From Welwitschia mirabilis (taxonomy: Eukaryota; Gnetophyta; Gnetopsida; Welwitschiales), in contig JBOZIK010000001.1 in assembly GCA_051453625.1 (NCBI GenBank), positions 9,907,902 to 9,930,270 on the forward strand: a stretch of DNA of 22,369 bases, in the 5' to 3' direction. The notes under the pieces were generated by a model. It was not told where the DNA came from. It was given only the letters and a program-made list of their open reading frames with translations, and made no database searches. Of this stretch, positions 1 to 10,361 are shown piece after piece (the stretch's first letter is position 1; each line of letters opens with the position of its first letter). Both the position numbers and the translations under genes were made by a program.

Positions 1-1006
1 TGGATGGAGGCAGAGAGCTTTCTTTGTGTAGATTTATTTTATGACTTAGGGTAGGGCTCTGTGTAAGAGCCCCAATGTGATGAAGGGGCACCTTTTCAAC
101 CCTTGTATGGTTGCCAGCAATACCTTCCATCTAGCTATGTTCATGTCGATATCTTTCTGAGGTTGATGTCGAATTTCCATTGAAGAAGGATCTGAAGTAG
201 AGCTTTGTAAAGAGCTTAGGCCTGAAGCTAGAGAGGGTTGAGCATGCCTACCTTATTCCTGAGGGATGGAAGACAGTTAAGCTTGAGCTAGCTCTTAGGC
301 TAGGCTGGAGAAATGTTCCTCAGAAGTCTTCTATTGGGCTGGTGGAGAAGACAAATCCCCTCTTACTGGGGCTGCCTTACACAGTAGTTTCCTTTAGAAT
401 AGGGTTCGTATCAGAAGAGGATCTTCTTATAGAAGTTCTCCTAAGGGGATTCTAGTAAGGACGAAGATGAGAGCCAAGATTAATCTTGAGTTCCTTGAAG
501 AATCATTCCTTTTTAGAACTTGAATGAAGAAGAAAGGCAAATTCACCTGACGTCCAAAATCTAGGGCTTTAAGAAAAGAAAAATTAATATCTGAGAGCTT
601 GGAAAATTTTTCTTGATTGGATGAAATAATGGTTTACAAGTCCTGCACTTAGTCCTCAAGGGGACAGTAATGCCTTCCTACTGATATGCCCACTAGGGAG
701 TTTGGAAACTCCATCGAGAAAGAAATGGAGAGCTTCACATTGGCCTCTGCTACCAAATGGAATTTGCTCACCTTCTGTTGGGATTTCCAGTAGCCTGGAG
801 AAAGATTCTTTCAAGATTTTAATTGAAATTCTTTGGAAAGTAGTACATTCTCCTCTCCATCACCTATAAAAGGGGGCAATATTAGGTCCTCTGTCTCCTC
901 TCAGCTTTTGCAAAAGGAGGCTTATACCCCACCACCTATATCTTTTCCCATAAAGCATGACATCCTTCGAAGAGGTATGAATCAAAAGGCTCAATTGTTG
1001 GAGTAA
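1..1006 (+). pseudogene. Decayed coding region of an unrecognised protein
   Basis: I do not recognise this protein. The plus strand reads like degraded coding sequence in three successive frames: about 1-178 (protein-like with two stops, ending near FLRLMSNFH), 201-452 (84 open codons, with segments such as LERVEHAYLIPEGW and LGLPYTVVSFRIGFVSEEDL), and 464-1003 (one frame with several stops, including EFGNSIEKEMESFTLASATK and a Pro-rich TPPPISFP, closing with TAA at 1004-1006). Several internal stops sit where Trp or Gln would be natural. Coding-like composition, two frameshifts and the lack of any intact frame argue for a dead transposon protein or host pseudogene. It lies opposite in strand to the LINE that follows, so it is not part of that element. 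The left end is cut by the window. That it was once coding is an inference from the translation; no family assignment is offered. Confidence 0.35.
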
Positions 1007-1752
1007 CGTCCATTGCGATTTTGAGTTGAAAATGAATGTGAATAATCCTCCTTACTATATATATAGGAAAGGGTAAGGGGGCATTATTAAAAATTAGTTT
1101 ATTTCTAATTTACCAAATTTGCTAAAAAGTAAGATAAATCCCATCTAATAAATTCATGTTAGGGGTGTTGCAAGTTTGATAGTACTTCGTCATTATGGAG
1201 ATTAATTCCTTGTTCCAAACACATTAATGAAAAAGATGTTGTATTGTTTCTGGATTAGATTGACAAATGGGACAATTAGGATCTACTTGAAATCCTCTTT
1301 TTAGCAATTGATCTCTTGTCAAAATTATCTAATGGTCTTTTATCTAGTAGAAAACCTTAATTTTTGCTAGAACCTGTCTCCTCTACTACTTATTGTAACC
1401 CTCCTCTATTTTCCATACTTCTTTATAAGGATCTGCTTGGTTAAATTAGTCTGGCAAATGTGCAAGTCTATAAGTTGTTAGTGAGCTTAGCTGAGATGCC
1501 TCCTTAAATAAGACTCCCCATTTTCAAGTGTCTAATCTCTATACTTGTAATTAATTAAATCACACTAGGGTTACCCTCCTTTTTGCAATCTCTTTAGGAT
1601 TTTATGTGCTCTAGAGAGGATACAGTCTTTGGGTTTTTGAATCCCCCAACCTTCTAATTCTGTTGGGCTAGCAATAATCTCCTATTTACAGAGATGAATT
1701 AGTGGTGATCCTTTCCTCCTATCTAAATAAATTCCTTTAAGGTTTTGGTTCT

Positions 1753-2213
1753 NNNNNNNNNNNNNNNNNNNNNNNNNNNNNNNNNNNNNNNNNNNNNNNN
1801 NNNNNNNNNNNNNNNNNNNNNNNNNNNNNNNNNNNNNNNNNNNNNNNNNNNNNNNNNNNNNNNNNNNNNNNNNNNNNNNNNNNNNNNNNNNNNNNNNNNN
1901 NNNNNNNNNNNNNNNNNNNNNNNNNNNNNNNNNNNNNNNNNNNNNNNNNNNNNNNNNNNNNNNNNNNNNNNNNNNNNNNNNNNNNNNNNNNNNNNNNNNN
2001 NNNNNNNNNNNNNNNNNNNNNNNNNNNNNNNNNNNNNNNNNNNNNNNNNNNNNNNNNNNNNNNNNNNNNNNNNNNNNNNNNNNNNNNNNNNNNNNNNNNN
2101 NNNNNNNNNNNNNNNNNNNNNNNNNNNNNNNNNNNNNNNNNNNNNNNNNNNNNNNNNNNNNNNNNNNNNNNNNNNNNNNNNNNNNNNNNNNNNNNNNNNN
2201 NNNNNNNNNNNNN
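1753..2213. other. Assembly gap, 461 N, with duplicated flanks
   Basis: A run of 461 N inside LINE ORF2. The 25 bases before it (1726-1750) and the 25 bases after it (2214-2238) are identical, and both encode the same LINE peptide end, KTLKEFI, on the minus strand. The gap is probably artificial. Confidence 0.97.
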
Positions 2214-2260
2214 AATAAATTCCTTTAAGGTTTTGGTTATTTTCTGTATGATATTTCTTT

Positions 2261-2292
2261 GGGAGAAGGGGAGGGGGAGGGGGGGCGGGGGA
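2261..2292 (+). other. G-rich tract with G-quadruplex potential
   Basis: The plus strand has runs GGG, GGGG, GGGGG, G7 and GGGGG separated by 1-4 bases, meeting the usual G3+N1-7 four-run rule. It lies inside the decayed LINE reverse-transcriptase thumb region and about 48 bases from the 461-N gap. On the minus strand it would encode an abnormal Pro-rich stretch (PPPPLPLP), so it probably expanded after the element died. Confidence 0.7.
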
Positions 2293-3130
2293 TAACGGAA
2301 GCTATGTACCAAAAGGATGAAATCAAGCAGGAGTTTGTAAGAATGATTTTAGCCTTTCAAAAGAGAAATTTGTTTTGCCAAGATTTGCATCGTCTTTGGA
2401 CGGATTCCAAAATATAATTCCAGATACTAGTCTTATGCCAGTTTCGAAGAGGGATACCAAGGTAAATATTCTGTAAATCTCCTAACTTTGTACTTAGTAT
2501 TCAAGTGATTTTGTCCCCTTTGATACATTTTCTTCCCAAGGTGTGTATTTTTTTTCTTAATTTGTTTCAATTAGTATAAAGCCCTGTTATTTCTACAAAG
2601 GTATTCATAACATTTCTTATTGCTTTTTCTTACTAACATAAAGCTTTGATTATGATGATGATGTCATCTGCATAGTAATTGTTAAGAAAGGTTTGGCCTC
2701 CAATTCTAGTTCCTGTAACTCCGTTCCTTCTTAAGAAAACCCACGAAGCGTTCATCATAAATAGAAAAAGTTATGGGGCTAGGGAGTCCCCTTGTCTCAA
2801 ACCTATTCCTATTGAGAAGAACTTTAATCTATGATTATTGACCTCCATACTAAATTCAGTAGAATCCTACATGTCTAGTCAAAGATTAATAATATCTTAA
2901 TAGAAGCCTCTTTTTCTAAGAATACATCCTAAAGCTTGCCAACTAACAGAATCAATAAGCTTTAGCAATATTTAGTTTAGCAATAAGGAGAGAAAATTTT
3001 TATTTTTTAACAGAGTAAATGATCTCATGAGTCAAGAGGATTTGGTCTTAGATATACCTAAATCAGATGAAGCTGGCTTCGTTGTCTTAAATCGCATGGG
3101 GAAGCAAGGGGATGATTCAGCCAATCATGA

Positions 3131-3212
3131 NNNNNNNNNNNNNNNNNNNNNNNNNNNNNNNNNNNNNNNNNNNNNNNNNNNNNNNNNNNNNNNNNNNNNN
3201 NNNNNNNNNNNN
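3131..3212. other. Assembly gap, 82 N
   Basis: A run of 82 N inside the LINE reverse transcriptase, between the minus-strand segments ending RKMNRTRVVL and starting near LPHAI. From plant LINE layout roughly 100 bases of coding sequence are expected here, so this gap looks real and about the right size. Its flanks are not duplicated. Confidence 0.95.
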
Positions 3213-5049
3213 TATGAGTACCACTCTAGTTCTATTCATCTTCCTCAAAATTCATCTGTTGTGGAAGACTTTCTGCATGACATCTTGAAGGTTGTCCTCT
3301 GGAATAGAGAAGTGTGATTTGAAAAGTTCGATTGTCCAACCATCAGGACTAGGGGCTTGGTTATTCTTCATAGATCTGACTACAGTTAAAATCCATTCTC
3401 TACTCAAGGGTTTAGTTAACATATTATTATCTTCATTTGAGACTTTCTTGTTTTTTGCAATAAGCCAAGGGTGATATCCTCCCATTCCCAGATTCTCTGA
3501 AGATGGACGTACAATTCCTTAGCTATTTCCTCTTCATTTTCTGTGACTTAAGCTGTTATAGAAAGTCTTCTGATTTTGTTATCATATCTATGCTGGTTGG
3601 TCTACTAGAAGAATAATTTAGTATGTTTATCACCCTCTTTTAGCCACTTGATTCTTGAGCATTTTCTTCAATAATGTTCTTCTTCATCATTTATTTCTTG
3701 GAGATTTACTAGGCACTGATATTCTCTGTTTTAAAAACTGTCCTGATTACCTCCCTCCTCCTACTTGGTTTGGATAATTTGGAGTTCCTCTTCGAGTTCA
3801 ACCTTTGATTTAAAACTCTCTTTGTCTTTCCTTCTCCAATCTCTAATATAGGCATTTAGGGTATTGAGGCCTCTGTATAAAAAAGTGAAAGGTTGGATTC
3901 CATCATACTATGCTCATAATTTTTCTAATAGAACTATGGTTTCTATGTGATTGATCCAATACCATTTCATACGAAATGGAGTTTTCAGGGGTAAAATCAC
4001 TCCTAATCTAAGCTTGATGGGACGATGATCCGAGGCAATCTGGTTCTGATCATAGGCTTTAAATAGAAGCTTAGCTAGATCCTTCTCAGCCAGTACTCTG
4101 TCAATATTAGACATTATCAGATCTGTACCAGTTCTTCTATTCGACCACGTATATTTGCACCTAGCATTAGGGACATCTATGAGGGAATATCTTACTAAAA
4201 AATCTTTTAGAGTTGAGGCCCCTCTAGAATTCCATTTATCACACCCTGATTTTTCCTAGCGGTAAAGACATTAGTTGAAGTCACCTAAAATAATCCATTT
4301 AGATTTATCGACTATGGTCCTCTGAGCTTCTTCCAATATATCGACCTTGTCTTGATTATGCTGTGTACTATAAATATTTGTGATAGTCCAGCCTTCATTC
4401 TTAAGGAAAATTATGATGTGGTTCCTATTGTTGTAAATCAGATCAGCCTCTTTTTTGATAGAAATCGAAAGGCCACCAGAGTTACCTTGGGCTACAACAG
4501 TGAAAGATATCCATTACCGCCCTAGATTCATCATTCCCATATCATTTTTTTATCTTTGTTTCCTATAAGCAAACTAAATCAATATTGTTTTAACTGATCA
4601 GATTTTGTAGGGTCTTTTTCTTATAGGAGAACCCTAATCCCCTACAATTCCAAGTGAGGCTATTAATTGGGGGTGTTTTTGCCCCTTTTTGGGAGCTTTT
4701 CCTTTCCTTAAGGTATCTTTGATGATATCCTGAGAGCTATTTGCAAAGTTCTCTATTATTTCTCATTCTCGAAGGGTTCTATTACTAGGCCTTCCCTTCA
4801 TTTGAGTTTCCACTTCATTGGATTCATCTTCATGTTGAGGTTGTTAGGTATCATTCTCGTCGATAAGAGGTTAAAATGGGTTATGCTCTTGTTTTTGTAC
4901 CTATTTTTCTTACTTTCCTTGGGAAAAATAGTAGTACTTTTTCCCGTTTGTTCCTTTTTTTGCTTATGTTGGTATATGTTCTGATTGTGCCCTATTTTCC
5001 CATAAAAAGTGTAGGTTTCCTTTTTCTTTTCTTTAATGTCAATTAGTCT

Positions 5050-5825
5050 TTTCTAGCATTCTTCATGTAGATGACCCAATCTTCCACAGTGTGAGCATTT
5101 TTTTTTTAGGAGGAGCACATCTTCCAGAGAGGTGTTTTGATTTTCCACAGACTGTGCAGGGAATCGGAAGGTTCTCATATGTAACATCAAGATCACAAGT
5201 GCCTCATTTAGATTTAAACTTTATAGATTGTATCTCTTTAGTATTCTCGATGCTCATCCAAACATAGAATCTGGCCAACACTAATCCTGTCTGTTTAATA
5301 GTGATTTTATTAAGTTTAATCAAATCTCCAACATGGAGCGATCATTCTGCTTAATAGATCTTCATCCCAAAACTCCAAGGGGAACTTATGGATGTGGATC
5401 CAGATCAGAAGTTTCTTAAATAGATTCAGGTCCGATTATGCCCTCAGCATCCATTTGGCTAGGGCAAGGCCTTGTATGCCAAAAAACCATGATCCTCTTT
5501 TGATTATTTCATCCTGTTCTTTTTCATTATCTAGTTGAAATAATACCAACCCTTCTGGCATTGCAATAATGTCAACTTTACTAACTCTGTCCATTTCATA
5601 GTAACCCATTCACGAATCGGATCCAACCTTGGATGAGGATCAGATGAGACAAATTTGCCGATCATGCTGTATTTGAGCTTCTTCTCGATTTCACTACATG
5701 CATCTTCATTGATGTCCAACACAAGGGATTCCCTTCCTTGGAGAACTAAGTCTTCTCCATATTGGGGCTAAAATCCTCAACAAAAGCCTTAACATCTAAC
5801 CAAAACTGCAAAATAAAATATTCCC
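5050..5825 (-). pseudogene. LINE ORF1 remnant: DUF4283-like domain plus two CCHC zinc knuckles
   Basis: This is the nucleic-acid-binding ORF1 of the LINE, which packages element RNA with the ORF2 protein. On the minus strand the first part reads FWLDVKAFVEDFSP, then LVLDINEDACSEIE and IGKFVSSDPHPRLDPIREWV, then a segment with KRGSWFFGIQGLALAKWML and IWIHIHKFPLEFW, the usual pattern of DUF4283 and its following zf-CCHC_4-type segment. Two zinc knuckles of the form C-x2-C-x4-H-x4-C follow: CTVCGKSKHLSGRC at 5158-5117 and CSHCGRLGHLHEEC at 5097-5056. They lie in different frames, with the shift in a homopolymer at 5098-5107. Several in-frame stops and at least two frameshifts break the protein. 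The family call rests on motif recall, not on a search. Confidence 0.75.
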
Positions 5826-5839
5826 ATAACTTACCTGAA

Positions 5840-5844
5840 NNNNN
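5840..5844. other. Assembly gap, 5 N
   Basis: Five N in the LINE 5' leader, upstream of ORF1 on the minus strand. Next to it (5870-5890) is a C-rich tract on the plus strand (runs of 7 and 6 C) that may have hindered sequencing. Confidence 0.95.
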
Positions 5845-6010
5845 TCTATCTTATAACTGAATTTGCGACCCCCCCTTCTTCCCCCCTCGCTCTATGACTA
5901 GGGACTGAAACCACCCTTACCGATCTGCAATCCTCCAAGCTTTTCTCCCTCCTATGCTCCAGATCTGTCGAAACCTCTCAGAGCTTCAAAACCCTAGCCA
6001 ATGATTCTCT

Positions 6011-6441
6011 AAATTAGCACATCATTCCTTGGTCCTTTTATTGTCTTTATCTTCATTTCAAAAGAATCCTACTATTAAAACAAACATCCTTAATACATTA
6101 TACAAAACCACTTATTTTAAAATAATTTTTTTCTTTTAGTTTTTGGTTAAAAGACTTTTTTAAAAATCAAATTCACAACCATAAAGTTATGGAGCACTTC
6201 TATGCTAATTGGGTCTCTATGTTAATTTGAATTACAAATTTTAAGCGTCTATATATCAATATTAATCTCACTGATATTATATTTGTGATTTTTATTTATA
6301 ATTGTGATAACTTATTGATTGTTATTAAGTTATATCATATATTATGAATTTTTATTATAACATATTATTTTCTTATGATATATATTATCATAAACATTTG
6401 TATCATCCTATATATGTTTTTCATTTGTGATGTTTCAAATA
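6011..6441. other. AT-rich spacer, no gene seen
   Basis: Very AT-rich sequence between the LINE 5' end and the SINE. It has short inverted repeats such as ATAACTTA...TAAGTTAT near 6303-6329, expected by chance at this composition. I see no coding sequence, RNA gene or recognisable element. Confidence 0.6.
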
Positions 6442-6455
6442 AACTATTACTATTA
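6442..6455. repeat. Target-site duplication, left copy
   Basis: AACTATTACTATTA, identical to 6638-6651, flanking the SINE. Confidence 0.8.
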
Positions 6456-6637
6456 GTACCAATTTTTTAAACTTTTTAAGGGTAATGGCTAGTAGGTAGT
6501 TATATGCCACAAACATCTAATGGCACTTGGACCCATGCAATTTTTTCAAACTATGTGCCCCTGCCAACACGAAAGTTTGAACTCGAGACCCCAAGTTCAA
6601 TATGTTCAAGACTTAACCATTATGACAATCAATTTTG
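6456..6637 (-). mobile_element. tRNA-derived SINE with 14-bp target-site duplication
   Basis: A 182-base insertion flanked by a perfect 14-base direct repeat, AACTATTACTATTA, at 6442-6455 and 6638-6651. On the minus strand the head carries an RNA polymerase III A-box-like motif, TGGTTAAGTCTTG (6619-6607), and 35 bases on a B-box-like motif, GAGTTCAAACT (6584-6574), the spacing of a tRNA-derived internal promoter. The remaining body is about 110 bases, ending in an A/T-rich tail near 6480-6456. Short length, internal promoter and a long perfect duplication together define a SINE that moved by LINE-type target-primed reverse transcription. I do not assign it to a named SINE family. The intact duplication suggests it is younger than the other elements in the window. 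Confidence 0.8.
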
Positions 6638-6651
6638 AACTATTACTATTA
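6638..6651. repeat. Target-site duplication, right copy
   Basis: AACTATTACTATTA, identical to 6442-6455, directly next to the tRNA-like head of the SINE. Confidence 0.8.
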
Positions 6652-7426
6652 TAATTATGTCTTATTTTATTATTTTAAATAATAAATTATTATCAATATT
6701 ATTAATATTTTTAATATGGTTTTTAACCTTCCTCATTATTACTAAAATTATTATTAATCTATTATGATAAATTATTGTATAGTATGATAAATAGTAATAT
6801 CATGGTATGTTTGTTTTATTCTTTAATTATATAATAGTTATTATTTATTAGTTACATAATATATTTTATTATATAATTAAATTAAAAGAATACATATATA
6901 AACTTAAACAAAAAAGAACTCGAATTTTTATTTAAAGTAAATGGCAAGTACTTCCATGTGTTCTCATTTTATCTTCTTTGAAGATCTCATATAACCTCCT
7001 TTTAGTTCTTTTCAAGCACTTATGAAAATCTCACGCATCTCTAAGATTTTACCATCCTTCTGATTTTAAGATCATTTAGGTTCATATTCCTTATTCTCCA
7101 TTTTATCCTTTTCTTAAAGGGATTTTGATAAACTTTTTCCCATTCCTTATCTTCCATTAGTTTTGTAAGCAAATTTTCTATGAAAACATCTTAGTGCTAT
7201 AGAGATTTTTGATAAGCTTCATAGCAAGTTTCAACACAAAGCATCTATAGCTAGTTGAGTTTAGTTGAAATCAAAGTAGATGAAATTCTTGCAAGGGAAC
7301 AATCATGCTTTCTAGATTGTCTATTTTAGCCACAGTCATTGGGATGCTATAAATGATGGAAATGGCAATGCCAAAACCATGATAGGATGAGTTGAGTTTA
7401 AAATGTTCAAAATCTCATAGTGAAAT
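6652..7426. other. AT-rich spacer, no gene seen
   Basis: 6652-6900 is extremely AT-rich. 6940-7426 is less so and gives broken, protein-like readings on the minus strand (for example SSYHGFGIAIS near 7400) with frequent stops. I cannot name a protein or element. Confidence 0.5.
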
Positions 7427-7990
7427 AAAGGAACCTTTCTCTTTCTTAGATCACAAATAATAACAATGCCTAATGTCTCTAAGTTAAATGTTCATATCCT
7501 CCCACAAAATTTTAACAGGTGCATTATTGTGCTACTTATTAAAATTTTCAATATTTGATTTCTCCCCTTATACAACATATGTGCATGTTTTCTTTAATAA
7601 AATATGGAAATTTCTTCATTTAGAATTTTAATAATGCAACCATGGGTTTATAAGAAGCAATAAAATGATTAGGATATGTTAACTTATCAAGGTAATCAAC
7701 TAAAGGAACTTACCTCTTTGCTAGATGACAAGCAATGGCAAGGTCCAATGCTTTTCTAAAGAACTGGAATGAGATGAAAATCAATGTCTCTGAGATGAAT
7801 GTTAAGAATTTCCTACAAAATTTTAATTAGATGCACTCCTGAGCTATTGCCTAAGATTTTCAATATTTTGATTATCGCCCCTTTTATAACATATGTGCCT
7901 GCTTTCTTTAATAAAATCTAAAAGGTTCTTCATTTAGAATTTGAATAAAACATCCATATGTTTATAAGAAGTAAAGAAAGAGTTAGGGGA
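7427..7990. repeat. Diverged tandem duplication, offset about 275-314 bp
   Basis: Two head-to-tail copies, about 7427-7675 and 7702-7990. Matching segments in the same order include AAAGGAAC (7427 and 7702), ATGTCTCT(A/G)AG (about 7473 and 7784), CACAAAATTTTAA against TACAAAATTTTAA, TTTTCAATATT (about 7545 and 7857), AACATATGTGC followed by TTTCTTTAATAAAAT (about 7590 and 7904), TTCATTTAGAATTT and TTTATAAGAAG (about 7647 and 7961). The offset grows from 275 to 314 bases because of a roughly 39-base insertion in the second copy. A weaker third copy may follow to about 8260. Minus-strand translation of both gives similar peptides with stops, so a decayed repeated coding unit is possible. No family recognised. 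Confidence 0.65.
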
Positions 7991-9217
7991 TTGCTCATAA
8001 AGATCATCATAACTGAGCAAGGCATTATCATCCAAAATCAATAACTTCAAGTAATTCACAAAAGTAAATTCTAGAGAAATGAATGTACAAAATATTTTGT
8101 CAATGTTTAGATTCTAATAAGGTTTTGCAACAATAACTTTAGACTTGAAATGATGGTTACATTTCAAAGTCACATAATAATGAATTGAATACATCATAGG
8201 CTGAATGCGACGAAGAGGATTAGGAAATTCCTCATAAAATAAATGATAAAAAATAGTAAACAAAGATCTGTATAGATCAACATCATCAAAGTTATCAACT
8301 CTTTCATTGTGTATCCAGGAAAAGGCAGTGAAAGACTAAATATACATTTGTTCAAAGCAACACCATTAATGTTTTCAAGTTTTTCATTACATACTAAAGA
8401 AGAGACCATGCTAGTGTGATTTGTGTATTCATATTCATATGTGATTTACTTATAGTATTATAGGTGGTAGTAGTATTTTTCATTCACCATGTCATTGTCA
8501 ATGTAAAAACTTCTTCTTCTCCATTTGCATATACAATGTTGCCCATGACAACAACTACCAACTATCATCAACCAAATACCTAAGAATAAATGTTCTAATG
8601 GTTAAAAACTCTATCATGCATCCATGTAGAATTTTGATGACAAGCTATAAGCATTCAACATTAGAGATGCATTAATAATGGAGATCATGTCATTAGAAAA
8701 ATATTGTTACTGATATGATTTTGTAAATTATTCATAGAGGTTAATAGTGTCATGGTTTTCAAGTATAACAGTTACTTATCCCCTATGTTGAAGGACCTAT
8801 TTCTTATTTTTGTAGAAGATTTCAATGATTGTAATTTTTTTGAAATCATCATGAAACATGTTACCCATTCGCATGAAGAAACTTTTGCTAGTGGCCTATA
8901 GATTTGAATACTTCTATGTCTATTTATTTTGTAAGACCTTTCTTTTGTAGGATTGCTTCACCTATAATACCAATTAGAATATTCCCTAAATCTAGAATGA
9001 TTTTTCAAAAGATACAATATGAATGGGAGATAAGAAAAGAAATATATTTGTTTTATTTCTATTATCTTATTACATTGTCCCCTCATGAACATAAGGTAAA
9101 TAAAGAAGTTCTTTGACTTGTTACAACTACCCATGCAAGGCACATGCCCCTTTCCTTAGCATTAATTAGTAAATTAACTATTAAGATAATACATTTTACT
9201 TTTTAACCATTAAAAAC
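7991..9217. other. AT-rich spacer, no gene seen
   Basis: Contains short open frames only, for example 71 codons on the minus strand at 8409-8194 and 70 codons on the plus strand at 8904-9116. They have no recognisable domain and the composition of random AT-rich DNA. Some similarity to the tandem repeat to the left persists to about 8330. Nothing else identified. Confidence 0.5.
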
Positions 9218-9242
9218 CTTTTATAATGCTATATTATAAAAG
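9218..9242. repeat. Perfect 10-bp inverted repeat, 5-base loop
   Basis: CTTTTATAAT (9218-9227) and ATTATAAAAG (9233-9242) around GCTAT. It could be a MITE end or a chance AT-rich hairpin. No flanking duplication was recognised. Confidence 0.6.
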
Positions 9243-9389
9243 AACTAGTGGGAATGTGACATATGTCTTCAAACTGTAGTCATATCCATTTACCTTTTCT
9301 ACTTCTTATTCTAATGTTATGTTAGCTTTAGTTGACCACTTTCAATTGAACTAGCTGTTACATTTAGTCAACTAGATATTCATGCATTC

Positions 9390-9600
9390 ATTTACTTTGT
9401 AAGTTCTGAATATAATCTTGTTAGTTGCATACTCATCTAGTTTCTCACTTTGTAACAACCAGATATAATTTGGTCAACAATCTATTTATTTGATCAGTCA
9501 CTTTATAACAATGGAATACATTTACTTTATGACACTTGAATATAATTTTGTCACTCACATAGTGATTTGTGTTATACACTTTATAACAAAATGCCATGCA
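9390..9600. repeat. Degenerate repeat with about 53-54 bp spacing
   Basis: The motif ACTTT(G/A)T recurs with its first base at 9394, 9447, 9500, 9524 and 9578, giving spacings of 53, 53 and (9524 to 9578) 54. Adjacent bases also agree: CTTTGTAACAA or CTTTATAACAA, and GAATATAATCTTG, GATATAATTTGG, GAATATAATTTTG. This looks like an old, decayed tandem array of about four units. Confidence 0.5.
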
Positions 9601-10361
9601 GTAAGTCTAAACTTTAATTTGATGGATTGCACATCTTATGCAATTGATCACATACCATGCAATTATAGAACTATAATAAGAAGCAATCAAAATATTAAGT
9701 CAACACAAGTACCTTCTTATCAGTACATCAAATAAACATACTGACAAATTCCATTGGATACCCTTGCATCAAAGTGTCAACAAAGAAATAGTCATTATCT
9801 CCCACTTGGTACTTGATACAACCAAATCTACACTAGATAAACATATAATGACATCTTAAATAAGTATTTTGTTAAAATCATGAATATTAACCAACCAACG
9901 AAATTACTGACTACACATAGTTTCCACGAATTAACTTTTATAAGAGAAATCATGAAGAGAACGATAACATGTTCATAGATTTTGCAACGAACTCAAAAAA
10001 GTAAAATACAATGAATGAACTTTTATGAAAGAATCACACTTATGAAAGTAACTACGAAAACAAGAAAGTGACATGTTCACAAAACTTAAAATGTAAAATA
10101 GTAAGTCAAATGACATGATCGAAACAAATCAAAATGTTAGGCCCACATATAAATTGTTCTGAGTGTATCAAAGGTAAGTTGCTATCTACACAACATAAGC
10201 CCCAACTATGAAAGTCACTTATTATTAACAGATTCACACAACCTTTATCACTTTCAACACCTTACGATCCATGGAAGATATCATTCAATTAACTTGGGCA
10301 AATGGTTTCCAAAAGGCTGACAAAACTTACACCACAAACTAAACATGGCACAAATAGTACC
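9601..10361. other. Spacer before the MYC upstream region
   Basis: AT-rich, CpG-poor DNA that becomes richer in GC after about 10350. No coding sequence, RNA gene or named repeat seen. Confidence 0.5.

Larger units (their letters stand above)
1090..4675 (-). pseudogene. LINE ORF2 remnant: endonuclease, reverse transcriptase, zf-RVT
   Basis: This encoded the replicase that nicks target DNA and copies element RNA. On the minus strand the endonuclease starts with LTWNCRGLGFSYKKKTLQ (W at 4652-4650), continues to DLVCL and ETKIKK with a stop in place of the expected Gln, then GDFN (4285-4274), YTWSNRRTG, MSNIDRVL and SDHRPIKL (4033-4016). The reverse transcriptase shows MKNNQAPSPDGWTIELFK (around 3370), an ASFI/GRYI-like segment, DSVSW (near 2945), GLRQGDSLAP (about 2802-2774) and the catalytic YADD at 2674-2663. 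The thumb region carries IIQKITKTLKEFI next to the 461-N gap and resumes with RRKGSPLIHLCK on the other side. A zf-RVT segment (LLKKRGFQVDPNCPICQSNP) ends near 1230. There are many stops and frameshifts. The RT catalytic Asp pair itself is retained. Confidence 0.85.
1090..6010 (-). mobile_element. Decayed near-full-length plant LINE (L1-like non-LTR retrotransposon)
   Basis: Read on the minus strand this interval has the order expected of a plant L1-type LINE: a 5' leader (about 6010-5820), ORF1 with a DUF4283-like domain and zinc knuckles, then ORF2 with endonuclease, reverse transcriptase and a C-terminal zinc-binding region. Diagnostic motifs are visible at 5158-5056 (two CCHC knuckles), 4652 (WNCRGLG), 4285-4274 (GDFN), 4033-4016 (SDHRPI), 2674-2663 (YADD) and about 1283-1261 (NCPICQ). 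The roughly 5-kb length fits a nearly complete copy. All reading frames are broken by stops and frameshifts, so the copy is dead. No clear poly(A) tail (poly-T on the plus strand) or target-site duplication was found, so both ends are approximate. Three N gaps fall inside it. Confidence 0.85.

Noticed and set aside
1737-2312. Long frames spanning runs of N (also 1745-2218, 16250-17352 and 21713-21967)
   Set aside because: They are artefacts of translating N. Only the short flanking segments that match the LINE or RNase H are used.
3027-3317. Plus-strand 96-codon frame across the 82-N gap
   Set aside because: It is the shadow of LINE reverse-transcriptase sequence on the minus strand and includes N.
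6299-6335. Inverted repeats in the AT-rich spacer
   Set aside because: Short AT-only palindromes are expected by chance at this base composition.
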